Under the pieces are notes generated by a model. It saw only the letters and a program-made list of their open reading frames with translations. It was not told the DNA's origin and ran no database searches. Positions 33,447 to 41,487 of a stretch of 64,000 nt of DNA are shown here, in pieces (position 1 is the first letter of the stretch; every line of letters starts with the position of its first letter). This stretch comes from Vibrio fluminensis (GTDB taxonomy: Bacteria > Pseudomonadota > Gammaproteobacteria > Enterobacterales > Vibrionaceae), in contig NZ_JADILO010000035.1 in assembly GCF_015278125.1 (NCBI RefSeq), positions 1 to 64,000 of the forward strand. The letters are read 5' to 3'. The position numbers and the translations under genes were made by a program.

Positions 33447-34074
33447 GAGAGCCTCCACAACCGCGAGGTTGAGCAAGTAATTGATCGCGGTTTTGGTTGA
33501 TGTAATCAACCGTACGTTTTACCGATTTTACCACAGCACGAGGAGTAATAGTTGCGCCAGTAAATTGGTCGAACTGACCGCCATCTTTACGTACATGCCA
33601 GCTTGCTTGGTTGTCTTCTGTGACTTGTTTGCCAGCAAAACTCAAAATCCAATCACTAACACGTAGGTCAATCTTGTCCCCTAGTCCCGGCGTTTCTTGA
33701 TGAGATAGAACGCGAGTGCCAGTAATTGTGCCATCTTGTTTAACCGCTACGATGATTTTAATTGCGCCGTTGTAACCGTCAGGTGCGATGGCTTCTAGCG
33801 CGATTGCGGTTGGTTGACCTTGCAACGTTGCGATATAAGCAGGCATCGGCGCTTCAGTACCAAGAGCGGGATCTTGTACAAGCGTGCAAGCTTCGTATAG
33901 CACATTGTCATGCATCTCTTGCGGGATCACTTGGTTCAAGACGGAGAGCAATTGCTTCTGTTCTTGGACTTGGATTTGATCCTTAGTTAGGTATTGAGTC
34001 AAAGCGACTAGGCCTGTTGAGGCGCAGGCGAATATAGCTAGAACAACACCATTTTTACGAATTGCGTTTAACAT
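33439..34074 (-). CDS. rsxG: Electron transport complex subunit RsxG
   Basis: 211 residues with one N-terminal membrane anchor and a periplasmic FMN-binding domain. The flavinylation site TGATIT is at residues 172-177, with Thr175 as the expected FMN-linked residue. Homologous to NqrC. It lies 7 nt after rsxD and overlaps rsxE. Confidence 0.95.
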   Translation of the reverse strand: MLNAIRKNGVVLAIFACASTGLVALTQYLTKDQIQVQEQKQLLSVLNQVIPQEMHDNVLYEACTLVQDPALGTEAPMPAYIATLQGQPTAIALEAIAPDGYNGAIKIIVAVKQDGTITGTRVLSHQETPGLGDKIDLRVSDWILSFAGKQVTEDNQASWHVRKDGGQFDQFTGATITPRAVVKSVKRTVDYINQNRDQLLAQPRGCGGSHG

Positions 34075-34081
34075 GCTTACC

Positions 34082-35128
34082 TCAGTGTCCGTAAGTTCGT
34101 GGCTTAGTGTAGTAATCGATCAGTGGTACACACATGTTAGCCAGCAATACTGCGAAAGCTACGCCATCAGGGAAACCACCCCAGCTACGAATAATAAACA
34201 CCATTGCGCCAATAAATGCGCCAAAAATTAGACGACCTTTCACTGTAGTCGAAGCTGATACTGGGTCAGTGGCAATGAAGAATGCACCGAGCATCGTTGC
34301 ACCTGAGAACAGATGAATAATCGGTGACGCAGTTTGATCCGGCGTTAGCAGCATAAACAGACCACTGATAACAAAGAGACTCGCTAAGAAGCTCACCGGG
34401 ATTTGCCAACTGATCACGCGCAGTTTGATCATCGCCAAACCACCGATCAGGTAGGCAAGGTTAACCCATTGCCAGCCAAGACCGGCGAACTCACCAAATT
34501 GTGGTTGAGAAAGCGCTTCGCTTGCGGTGTTGCCTGCCACTAAAGCGGTCTTAAAGCTATCAAGTGGGGTTGCCATCGTGATGCCATCAATACCGGTACG
34601 GATTTGCTGCAGTGACAAACCTTCAACATTGAAGCCTGTGAAAATCAATGAGAAAGCATCCGCCATGCTGATAGGGGTTGCTTGAAGTTCAACTGGCGAA
34701 ATCCAACTGGTCATTTGTACCGGGAAAGAGATCAGGAGTACCACATAAGCGACCATTGCTGGGTTAAATGGGTTTTGCCCAATGCCACCATAAAGTTGTT
34801 TCGCAATCACAATCGCAAAGATCAGACCGATGGTAATGACCCACCATGGTGAAAGTGGCGGAATGGCGATGGCCAGCAACCAAGCGGTGACTAGAGCACT
34901 ATTGTCGCGTAAAGCAGACATCGGTGGGCGCTTACGCAGCAGCATCACCATTGCTTCAAGGCTTAATGCAATTACGATAGCCATCACTAATTGAATCACT
35001 GTCCCCCAACCAAAGAAGTAAGTTTGGGCAATGAGACCTGGTAGGGCGCACAAGGCGACCCACTTCATAAGATCAGGAGTGCTTCTGCGGCTGTGCGCAT
35101 GGGGTGAGCTGGCAATAAAGAAGGCCAC
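34082..35128 (-). CDS. rsxD: Electron transport complex subunit RsxD
   Basis: 348 residues with about nine membrane segments. Homologous to NqrB. It carries the second covalent FMN site: Thr187 in DGITMATPLD. Translation starts with GTG at 35126-35128, overlapping the rsxC stop codon by one base (TAGTG). In RNF-type complexes the flavins of D and G pass electrons across the membrane. Confidence 0.95.
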   Translation of the reverse strand: MAFFIASSPHAHSRRSTPDLMKWVALCALPGLIAQTYFFGWGTVIQLVMAIVIALSLEAMVMLLRKRPPMSALRDNSALVTAWLLAIAIPPLSPWWVITIGLIFAIVIAKQLYGGIGQNPFNPAMVAYVVLLISFPVQMTSWISPVELQATPISMADAFSLIFTGFNVEGLSLQQIRTGIDGITMATPLDSFKTALVAGNTASEALSQPQFGEFAGLGWQWVNLAYLIGGLAMIKLRVISWQIPVSFLASLFVISGLFMLLTPDQTASPIIHLFSGATMLGAFFIATDPVSASTTVKGRLIFGAFIGAMVFIIRSWGGFPDGVAFAVLLANMCVPLIDYYTKPRTYGH

Positions 35129-37854
35129 TACTCTTTCTCCTCAGATTGTTTTTGTTGTTCTTGTTGTGCTTTACGAGCTTTAGCGCGTGCGATAGCTGCT
35201 GCGACCGCCGCTTTCTTTGGATCGATTTCTGCGCGTTCCGCATCCGTAGCATCATTTTCTGCTTGGGCTTCTGTTTCAGCAGTGTCGCTGTCAGCTTTTG
35301 CTTGTTGCTCCGCTTTGCGTGCTTTAGCGCGAGCGATCGCGGCAGCGACAGCCGCTTTTTTCGGGTCTTCGCTTGCGGTTTCTGCCTCAGCAGTGTCACT
35401 ATCAGCGTTTGCTTCTTGCTCTGCTTTACGCGCTTTCGCACGGGCAATTGCGGCAGCGACAGCGGCTTTCTTCGGATCTTCGCTTGCGGTTTCTACCTCA
35501 GCAGTGTCGTTGTCAGCTTTCACTTCTTGTTCAGCTTTGCGTGCTTTAGCGCGAGCGATCGCGGCAGCGACAGCGGCTTTTTTCGGATCTTCGCTTGCGG
35601 TTTCTGCCTCAGCCGTGTTGTCGTCAGCTTTCGCTTCTTGTTCAGCTTTGCGTGCTTTAGCACGGGCAATCGCGGCAGCGATAGCGGCTTTTTTCGGATC
35701 TTCGTTTGCGGTTTCTGCCTCAGCCGTGTCGTTGTCAGCTTTCACTCCTTGTTCAGCTTTGCGTGCTTTCGCGCGGGCAATCGCGGCAGCGACAGCGGCT
35801 TTTTTCGGATCTTCGTTGGTCGCTCCTGTCTCAGCCGTGTTTTCGTCAGCTATTACTTCTTGTTCAGCTTTACGCGCTTTTGCACGAGCAATCGCGGCAG
35901 CGACAGCAGCTTTCTTCGGATCTTCGCTTGCCGTTTCTGCCTCAGCCGTGTTGTCGGCATTTGATACTTCTGCTTCGGCTTTACGCGCTTTCGCACGGGC
36001 AATCGCAGCTGCAACCGCCGCTTTCTTATCCGCTGCTGGAGTATCCGTAGCGTCGCTCTGTTGTTGCTGCGCTTTTTTCGCTTTAGCGCGAGCAATTGCC
36101 GCAGCGACCGCGTCTTTCTTATCGGTAGACTCAGCGCTTGCAGAGTCTTTTTCAGCCTTACGTTCACGAGCTTGACGTTTACGCTCTTCACGTAATTTTG
36201 CCATCTCGCTATTGTCTGGCTCAGTTTGACCTTTCTGCATGGCTTCCGCTTGCTTCGCTTTAGCACGCGCAATTGCTGCTGCGACAGCAGGCTTAACACT
36301 TGCTTCTTGCGGCTGTTCTTGGCTCTTTTGCGCTTTAACACGAGAAATTGCAGCCGCAATCGCATCATCACCACCAGATTCTTTCATATCTTTACGACGA
36401 TCATCTGCGGCTTTTTTGAAGCGATTTTCACGTTCTGCTTTGTCGCGTTCCATACGCGCTTTTTTATTTTCAAAGCGCTGTTTTGCGCGTTCTGAAGCAT
36501 CAGCTTCTTCTTTGCGTAGACGAATTTCAGCTTTGGCTTGACGGTAGTACTTAACCAGTGGAATTTCACTAGGACAGACAAACGCACATGCGCCACACTC
36601 AATACAATCTTTGAGGTTGAGTTCTTCGCACTTGTCGAACTCTTGAGCTTTGGCATGCCATTGCAATTGCTGTGGTAGCAGTGAAGCAGGGCAAGCCTCG
36701 GCACATTGACCACAACGAATACACGCCATTTCATACGAATCAACTGCGATTTCACGGCGTGTTGGCGCCAAAATACAGTTCGCCGTTTTGGTAATCGGCA
36801 CATTGGTATGCGGCAGAGTAAAGCCCATCATTGGGCCACCCATGATCAGGCGTTGCATTTTCTTGTCAGCACTGTAGTCAAACTCATCAAGCAGAGCTTG
36901 CACTGGCGTACCAATCAGTGCCCAAACGTTCTTAGGCTGTTTGAAAGTATTACCCGTTAGTGTAACGATACGCTCAATGAGTGGCTCGCCATGGAAAACG
37001 GCACGTTGAATCGCGTACAGAGAGCCGACGTTTTGCACCATTAAGCCAATATCTGCAGGGATGCCATTGTTCGGTACTTCTTTGTTAGTTAGTACTTTAA
37101 TCAGCTGTTTTTCACCACCAGAAGGATATTTCGTCGGGATCACTCGGATCACGATATCTTTATCTTGTGCAGCAAGCTCTAAAGCTTTTACGGCTTGAGG
37201 TTTGTTGTCTTCAATACCAATGATAGTCAGCTTTGGCTTGAGAATATATTCAACAACTTCAATACCTTGGATAATGGCATCAGCATAGTCTTGCATCAGC
37301 ACATCATCCGCCGTGATGTAAGGTTCACATTCTGCGGCGTTAACAATCAAGATTTCCGTGCGGCCAAGACCGGCTTGAATTTTCTTTGCGGTAGGGAAGC
37401 CTGCGCCACCCATACCTGAAATACCCGCTTGGCGAATAATCTCAATCAGAGCTTCCGGCGTTTTTACTTGGTAATCAGCAACTGGCTGGCGCTCAATCCA
37501 TTCATCCAAATGATCCGGCTCGAGAACAATACACAGTTCAGAGAGACCTGAAGGGTGGGCCGTGGTTCTTGGCTCAATAGCTTTTACGATGCCAGAGGTA
37601 GGCGCGTGGATCGGTAGCATAAAGCTGGTATCGTACTTAGTCAGAGGTTGACCTTTTAATACGCGCTCACCTTCGGTAACGATTAAGTTACCAGCTTGAC
37701 CGATATGCTGCTTCACTGGCAAAACCAGTTCGTTAGCAATAGATGCTCGTGCTACAGGAGTTTTTAGCGACTGCAGTTTATTCTCCGGTGGATGAACACC
37801 ACCAGGAAAATTCCAAAGAGCACCAGATTTGATTTGTTCGATTAATGGCAACAT
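35128..37854 (-). CDS. rsxC: Electron transport complex subunit RsxC with expanded Ala/Lys repeat tail
   Basis: 908 residues, against 740 in E. coli. The N-terminal 450 residues are the NqrF/Nuo-like core: NADH/FMN region (QAGISGMGGAGFPTAKKI, EPYITADD, PSGGEKQL) and two [4Fe-4S] motifs starting at Cys378 and Cys417. The remainder is a charged coiled segment and about eleven copies of AAxAIARAKA. Seven of them sit in nearly perfect units of 37 residues (111 bp). The tail is cytoplasmic, probably helical, and of unknown role. It ends one base into rsxD. Confidence 0.95.
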   Translation of the reverse strand: MLPLIEQIKSGALWNFPGGVHPPENKLQSLKTPVARASIANELVLPVKQHIGQAGNLIVTEGERVLKGQPLTKYDTSFMLPIHAPTSGIVKAIEPRTTAHPSGLSELCIVLEPDHLDEWIERQPVADYQVKTPEALIEIIRQAGISGMGGAGFPTAKKIQAGLGRTEILIVNAAECEPYITADDVLMQDYADAIIQGIEVVEYILKPKLTIIGIEDNKPQAVKALELAAQDKDIVIRVIPTKYPSGGEKQLIKVLTNKEVPNNGIPADIGLMVQNVGSLYAIQRAVFHGEPLIERIVTLTGNTFKQPKNVWALIGTPVQALLDEFDYSADKKMQRLIMGGPMMGFTLPHTNVPITKTANCILAPTRREIAVDSYEMACIRCGQCAEACPASLLPQQLQWHAKAQEFDKCEELNLKDCIECGACAFVCPSEIPLVKYYRQAKAEIRLRKEEADASERAKQRFENKKARMERDKAERENRFKKAADDRRKDMKESGGDDAIAAAISRVKAQKSQEQPQEASVKPAVAAAIARAKAKQAEAMQKGQTEPDNSEMAKLREERKRQARERKAEKDSASAESTDKKDAVAAAIARAKAKKAQQQQSDATDTPAADKKAAVAAAIARAKARKAEAEVSNADNTAEAETASEDPKKAAVAAAIARAKARKAEQEVIADENTAETGATNEDPKKAAVAAAIARAKARKAEQGVKADNDTAEAETANEDPKKAAIAAAIARAKARKAEQEAKADDNTAEAETASEDPKKAAVAAAIARAKARKAEQEVKADNDTAEVETASEDPKKAAVAAAIARAKARKAEQEANADSDTAEAETASEDPKKAAVAAAIARAKARKAEQQAKADSDTAETEAQAENDATDAERAEIDPKKAAVAAAIARAKARKAQQEQQKQSEEKE
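35205..36130. repeat. 111-bp tandem repeat array in rsxC
   Basis: Units encoding KKAAVAAAIARAKARKAE plus an acidic linker recur every 111 bp between about 35340 and 36000. More diverged partial units lie on both sides, out to about 36320. Neighbouring units are near-identical at the DNA level, so copy number is likely to vary between strains through recombination or slippage. Confidence 0.9.
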
Positions 37855-37862
37855 ACCAGTCC

Positions 37863-38447
37863 TTAATTCACACTTTCCTGCTTGTCAGCAGAGTCGGTAA
37901 TATCAACAACAGGAATGGCGTTTAATTGCCACTTCCAATTCGCTGTAGTGGTGACTACAGGGATCATTTCAATACAGTCTGTCGGGCAAGGAGAGACACA
38001 GAGATCACAGCCCGTACATTCATCTTTAATGACGGTATGCACCGCTTTTGTACCACCAACAATGGCATCAACTGGGCATGCTTGAATACATTTAGTACAA
38101 CCGATACACATGTCTTCATGGATAAAGGCGACAGTTTTCACTGCGTCATCGAGATCATGTGCTGAGTCAGTCGCTTCAACCCCCATTAGAGAGGCTAGCT
38201 TTTCAATAGTCGCTTGACCACCCGGAGGGCATTTATTGATCGCATCGCCGTTAGCGATGGCTTCAGCGTATGGGCGGCAACCAGGGTAACCACATTGACC
38301 ACATTGGGTTTGGGGCAAAATACCGTCGATTTGGTCAACAATAGGGTCAGCTTCGACTTTAAAGCGAATCGAAGCAAAACCGAGAATAGCGCCAAATACA
38401 GCGGCAAGTACCGCGAGTGCGATAATAGCGATTAGTATTGAACTCAT
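37863..38447 (-). CDS. rsxB: Electron transport complex subunit RsxB (ferredoxin)
   Basis: 194 residues. A membrane-anchored polyferredoxin with an N-terminal helix, an Fe-S domain with CGQCGYPGC, then two [4Fe-4S] motifs CIGCTKCIQACP and CTGCDLCVSPCP. It transfers electrons within the RSX/RNF complex, which in E. coli keeps SoxR reduced. The start overlaps the rsxA stop by one base, and rsxC begins 8 nt after its end. Confidence 0.96.
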   Translation of the reverse strand: MSSILIAIIALAVLAAVFGAILGFASIRFKVEADPIVDQIDGILPQTQCGQCGYPGCRPYAEAIANGDAINKCPPGGQATIEKLASLMGVEATDSAHDLDDAVKTVAFIHEDMCIGCTKCIQACPVDAIVGGTKAVHTVIKDECTGCDLCVSPCPTDCIEMIPVVTTTANWKWQLNAIPVVDITDSADKQESVN

Positions 38448-39028
38448 TACAGCTTCACCAAACCAGTAAAGCCCATAAAGGCTAGAGACATTAAACCGGC
38501 GGTGATCATCGCAATGGATGCGCCTTTAAATGGAGTCGGTACGTCGGCAGCAGTGATACGCTCGCGCATTGAAGCAAACAAGATCAGCACTAATGAAAAA
38601 CCAACAGCTGCACCAAATCCGTAGATAATTGATTCGATGAAGTTATGATTTTCATTGATGTTGAGCAGTGCAACACCCAATACCGCACAGTTGGTGGTGA
38701 TTAGCGGTAAGAAAATACCCAGCAGACGATAGAGTGTCGGGCTGGTTTTATGTACCACCATTTCAGTGAACTGTACCACCACGGCGATAACGAGAATGAA
38801 ACTCATAGTTCGCAAATATTGTAGCCCTAATGGTACTAAAATATAGCTTTCTACGAGATACGCGCACACCGAAGCGAGAGTTAGCACAAAAGTGGTTGCT
38901 AACCCCATACCAATAGCAGTCTCTAATTTCTTAGAAACGCCCATAAATGGACATAAGCCCAAGAACTTCACCAGTACAAAGTTGTTGACCAGCACAGTGC
39001 CGACCAACAACAAAAGATATTCGGTCAT
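38447..39028 (-). CDS. rsxA: Electron transport complex subunit RsxA
   Basis: 193 residues with six membrane segments. Homologous to NqrE and a pseudo-symmetric partner of RsxE; together they hold a membrane-embedded Fe-S cluster in RNF/NQR structures. The ATG at 39026-39028 (MTEYLLLLVGTVLVNNFVLV) matches the family start, and the upstream 20-codon extension is rejected. It has no strong Shine-Dalgarno. First gene of rsxABCDGE. Confidence 0.95.
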   Translation of the reverse strand: MTEYLLLLVGTVLVNNFVLVKFLGLCPFMGVSKKLETAIGMGLATTFVLTLASVCAYLVESYILVPLGLQYLRTMSFILVIAVVVQFTEMVVHKTSPTLYRLLGIFLPLITTNCAVLGVALLNINENHNFIESIIYGFGAAVGFSLVLILFASMRERITAADVPTPFKGASIAMITAGLMSLAFMGFTGLVKL

Positions 39029-39154
39029 AGTTTTATATTTAAAGAAATCCGATCCCGATATTATCTCGCTTTGCTTGCTTAATAACAACCAAGGAAAGAT
39101 AAGGTTTTAGGTTGTTGAGTAAAAATTATACGCAAAATATGTGCTAATAGAGCG

Positions 39155-39166
39155 GAAAACGTTTTC
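39155..39166. promoter_or_regulatory. Palindrome with LacI-family-operator look
   Basis: GAAAACGTTTTC is a perfect 12-bp dyad with a central CG, the format of LacI/PurR-family operators. It lies between the divergent rsxA and dcuB genes, 127 bp upstream of rsxA. Which regulator, if any, is unknown. Confidence 0.35.
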
Positions 39167-39277
39167 GTCGTGGAGCAGAGCGGTGAGGATATGTTGCATA
39201 ACAATAGTGGTTTATATCCATTCCAATTACACAGCAGTAACAACTGACCAGTAATAGCGAGAGGTATTAAACAATCT

Positions 39278-39312
39278 TCACATAGCGCGGTTTTTTCGTT
39301 GCGCTTATGTGA
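39278..39312 (+). repeat. Long hairpin in the dcuB leader
   Basis: TCACATAGCGC and GCGC-T-TATGTGA pair over 11 bp with a single-base bulge and a 12-nt loop, about 80 nt upstream of the dcuB start. It is not followed by a T-run, so it is a regulatory or mRNA-stabilising candidate rather than a terminator. The rest of the 363-bp region shows no firm promoter. Confidence 0.6.
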
Positions 39313-39391
39313 TGGTGTGCTGAAAACAAAAATAATAAAAAACTTACTATTCACAAGGTTTTATTTAAACGTTGTCATCAAGGAGTTTGAT

Positions 39392-40705
39392 GTGTTTTTG
39401 ATAGAGTTTTTAGTTGTTCTGGGATGTATTTTAATTGGTGCGCGGATCGGCGGTATCGGTCTTGGTGTTATGGGTGGTATCGGCTTAGCGATCTTAAGCT
39501 TTGTCTTTGGCTTAAAACCGACTAGTCCACCCATTGATGTAATGCTAATGATCATGGCGGTGGTTGCGGCGGCAGCGGCAATGCAAGCGGCTGGTGGTCT
39601 AGATTATCTGATTAAAGTGGCATCTAACATTTTGCGCAAGAACCCTCGCCAAATCACTTTTATTGCGCCACTGGTTACTTGGTCTTTCACCTTTTTAGCG
39701 GGTACTGGTCACGTAGCGTATTCAGTTCTACCGGTTATTGCAGAAGTAAGTCGTCGTAGCGGCATTCGCCCTGAGCGCCCACTGGGTATGGCGGTAATCG
39801 CATCTCAGTTTGCTATCGTGGCAAGCCCTATCGCAGCTGCGGTTGTTGCTCTGGTTGCATTTTTAGAGCCGCAAGGCATTACCCTAGCTGATGTACTGAT
39901 GGTAACCATTCCGGGTACGTTCCTTGGTCTTGCCTCAGCTTGTTTAATTGTTAACAAGCTTGGCAAAGAGCTAAAAGACGATCCTGAGTACCAACGTCGC
40001 ATGCAAGATCCTGCTTTCCGTAAAGAGATGGAAGAAGAGACTCAAGTAGAAGAAATTGAGATTCGTCCAGAAGCGAAACGTGCCGTTGGTCTGTTCCTAT
40101 TTGGTGCGCTAGCGGTTGTTATCATGGGCGCATTCCCATTCCTAAGACCAAACTTTGATGGTTCACCGATGGGCATGGCGCACACGATTGAAATCATTAT
40201 GTTAGCTATGGGTGCGCTGATTATTTTGATCTGTAAACCGGATGGCAACGCGATCACCCAAGGTTCGGTATTCCATGCGGGTATGCGTGCGATTGTCGCA
40301 ATCTTCGGTATTGCATGGCTTGGCGATACTTTCATCGGTGGTCACGATATGATGGTGAAAGAGGCGGTATCGGGCATGGTGGAAGTGGCGCCTTGGACGT
40401 TTGCATTTGCGCTGTTTGGTCTCTCTGTGATGGTAAATAGCCAAGGTGCAACGACTGCGGTATTGGTGCCGGTAGGTATTATGCTTGGTTTGCCACCAGA
40501 AGTAATTATCGCGACGTTCGTTGCGGTTAACGGTTACTTCTTTATTCCTAACTACGGTCCAATCATTGCTTCAATTGACTTTGACCGCACAGGGACGACT
40601 AAGATTGGCAAATATATCTTTAACCACAGCTTTATGATTCCGGGTCTACTGAGCTTAGTGTTCAGTATTATCTTCGGCTTTATCTTTGCGGGTATCGTGT
40701 TGTAA
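39392..40705 (+). CDS. dcuB: Anaerobic C4-dicarboxylate transporter, DcuB type
   Basis: 437 residues with 10 or more membrane segments. DcuA/DcuB-family carriers exchange fumarate or aspartate for succinate during anaerobic growth. Family motifs are ARIGGIGLGVMGGIGLAIL, AAAAAMQAAGGLDYL and TFLAGTGHVAYSVLPVIAEV; the last reads closer to DcuB than DcuA. The start is a GTG with AAGGAG 6 nt upstream; an earlier ATG at 39299 would add 31 non-family residues and is rejected. No adjacent dcuSR or fumarase gene. Confidence 0.9.
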   Translation: MFLIEFLVVLGCILIGARIGGIGLGVMGGIGLAILSFVFGLKPTSPPIDVMLMIMAVVAAAAAMQAAGGLDYLIKVASNILRKNPRQITFIAPLVTWSFTFLAGTGHVAYSVLPVIAEVSRRSGIRPERPLGMAVIASQFAIVASPIAAAVVALVAFLEPQGITLADVLMVTIPGTFLGLASACLIVNKLGKELKDDPEYQRRMQDPAFRKEMEEETQVEEIEIRPEAKRAVGLFLFGALAVVIMGAFPFLRPNFDGSPMGMAHTIEIIMLAMGALIILICKPDGNAITQGSVFHAGMRAIVAIFGIAWLGDTFIGGHDMMVKEAVSGMVEVAPWTFAFALFGLSVMVNSQGATTAVLVPVGIMLGLPPEVIIATFVAVNGYFFIPNYGPIIASIDFDRTGTTKIGKYIFNHSFMIPGLLSLVFSIIFGFIFAGIVL

Positions 40706-40752
40706 TCATTTGATTAAAAAGCTATATGCTGCCTTATCGTGGCGGTAAGAAA

Positions 40753-40786
40753 ACAAAGGCGCCTGCGGGCGTCTTTGTGTTTTTTG
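40753..40786 (+). terminator. Rho-independent terminator after dcuB
   Basis: ACAAAGGCGCC pairs with GGCGTCTTTGT (one G-T pair) around a short loop and is followed by GTTTTTTG. Confidence 0.82.
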
Positions 40787-40822
40787 TGCATTGGTAAAGA
40801 GAGTTACGAGTGTACAGATACG

Positions 40823-40852
40823 AAAAAGCCGCGTCCTAAGACACGGCTTTTC
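40823..40852 (-). terminator. Rho-independent terminator of tRNA-Asn
   Basis: On the minus strand, AAAAGCCGTGTC pairs with GACGCGGCTTTT (one wobble) and is followed by TTTTTCG, 10 nt past the tRNA 3' end. Confidence 0.82.
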
Positions 40853-40861
40853 CATGGAATT

Positions 40862-40937
40862 TGGCTCCTCCTGCTGGGCTCGAACCAGCGACCTGCGGAT
40901 TAACAGTCCGTCGCTCTACCAACTGAGCTAAGGAGGA
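40862..40937 (-). tRNA. tRNA-Asn (GUU)
   Basis: 76-nt tRNA with encoded CCA. The acceptor stem TCCTCCT/AGGAGGA is intact, the anticodon loop reads CTGTTAA with GTT at the anticodon positions, and the T-loop is GTTCGAGCC. It is a single-gene unit with its own promoter and terminator. Confidence 0.97.
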
Positions 40938-40956
40938 ATTGCATTTAGCGGAGCAA

Positions 40957-40985
40957 ATGTTATCTGTAGCTAATTTCACTGTCAA
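40957..40985 (-). promoter_or_regulatory. tRNA-Asn promoter
   Basis: Read leftward: -35 TTGACA (40980-40985), a 17-bp spacer and -10 TAACAT (40957-40962), ending about 20 nt before the tRNA 5' end. Confidence 0.88.
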
Positions 40986-41071
40986 CAGTTGTGAAATGAA
41001 AATTGGCAAAACGAGTGAAGAAAAATATCTTTACTTTTTGCTAGCCCGCATGGCTATTGGGCTGTAAATAG

Positions 41072-41094
41072 TTATCCACTAAAATTGTGGATAA
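41072..41094. promoter_or_regulatory. Inverted pair of DnaA boxes (DARS1-like candidate)
   Basis: TTATCCACT on the plus strand (41072-41080) faces a perfect TTATCCACA box on the minus strand (41086-41094), with 5 bp between them. The flanks are A/T-rich, and seven GATC sites follow within 234 bp (41136-41369). E. coli DARS1 lies in the region upstream of uvrB and includes facing DnaA boxes, so position and design agree. Function is inferred. Confidence 0.6.
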
Positions 41095-41192
41095 GTGTGT
41101 TAATTATGCTTTAATAACTATTTTAATGATTAAAAGATCGTCAATGGGGATTTTTTGTTGCGCAAATGGATCTTTGCTTAGATGTAGCAATA

Positions 41193-41204
41193 ACAAACGT
41201 TTGT
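41193..41204. promoter_or_regulatory. Perfect palindrome ACAAACGTTTGT
   Basis: A 12-bp dyad with a central CG, resembling LacI/PurR-family operators, but it fits the PurR consensus with four mismatches. It lies between the DnaA boxes and uvrB. The role is unknown. Confidence 0.3.
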
Positions 41205-41279
41205 GGTGGTTTTTGATCTAATTTGAGAGTGAGCGCAAATAAATGATCGAAGTGCGATCGGCGCTTGATCGAGTGATTT

Positions 41280-41288
41280 TGTGTATAA
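41280..41288 (-). promoter_or_regulatory. Third DnaA box, R2 type
   Basis: On the minus strand it reads TTATACACA, the sequence of the E. coli oriC R2 box. It lies 186 bp from the facing pair and is part of the same DnaA/GATC-rich region upstream of uvrB. Confidence 0.5.
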
Positions 41289-41430
41289 GCTGTGAATGGT
41301 TAAGGTGCGTTTTTTAGGCTGGGTGCCTTGATAGGGGCAGGAATGTTATCAGCTTATTAGTCAGGGATCTAGCGTCAATTAGAAAAATAATCGATAAAAG
41401 CTGAGTGAATTTTTCGATTAGGACTTGAGT

Positions 41431-41446
41431 CTGTATATATATACAG
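41431..41446. promoter_or_regulatory. LexA (SOS) box of uvrB
   Basis: CTGTATATATATACAG is a perfect match to the CTG-N10-CAG SOS consensus with an alternating TA core, 41 bp upstream of the uvrB start. LexA repression of uvrB is well established in gammaproteobacteria. Confidence 0.95.
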
Positions 41447-41487
41447 ACAAAATGGCCCTCTACTATAGTTACGTTTTCGAGGATGCG

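Noticed and set aside
35146..36175. Long plus-strand open frames opposite rsxC (Ser/Ala- or Phe/Cys-rich)
   Set aside because: They mirror the GC-biased repeat units of rsxC, have no start context or family resemblance, and vanish outside the array.
41425..41487. Upstream ATG/TTG extension of uvrB
   Set aside because: It would start within the LexA operator and adds residues absent from UvrB; the ATG at 41488 has a proper RBS.
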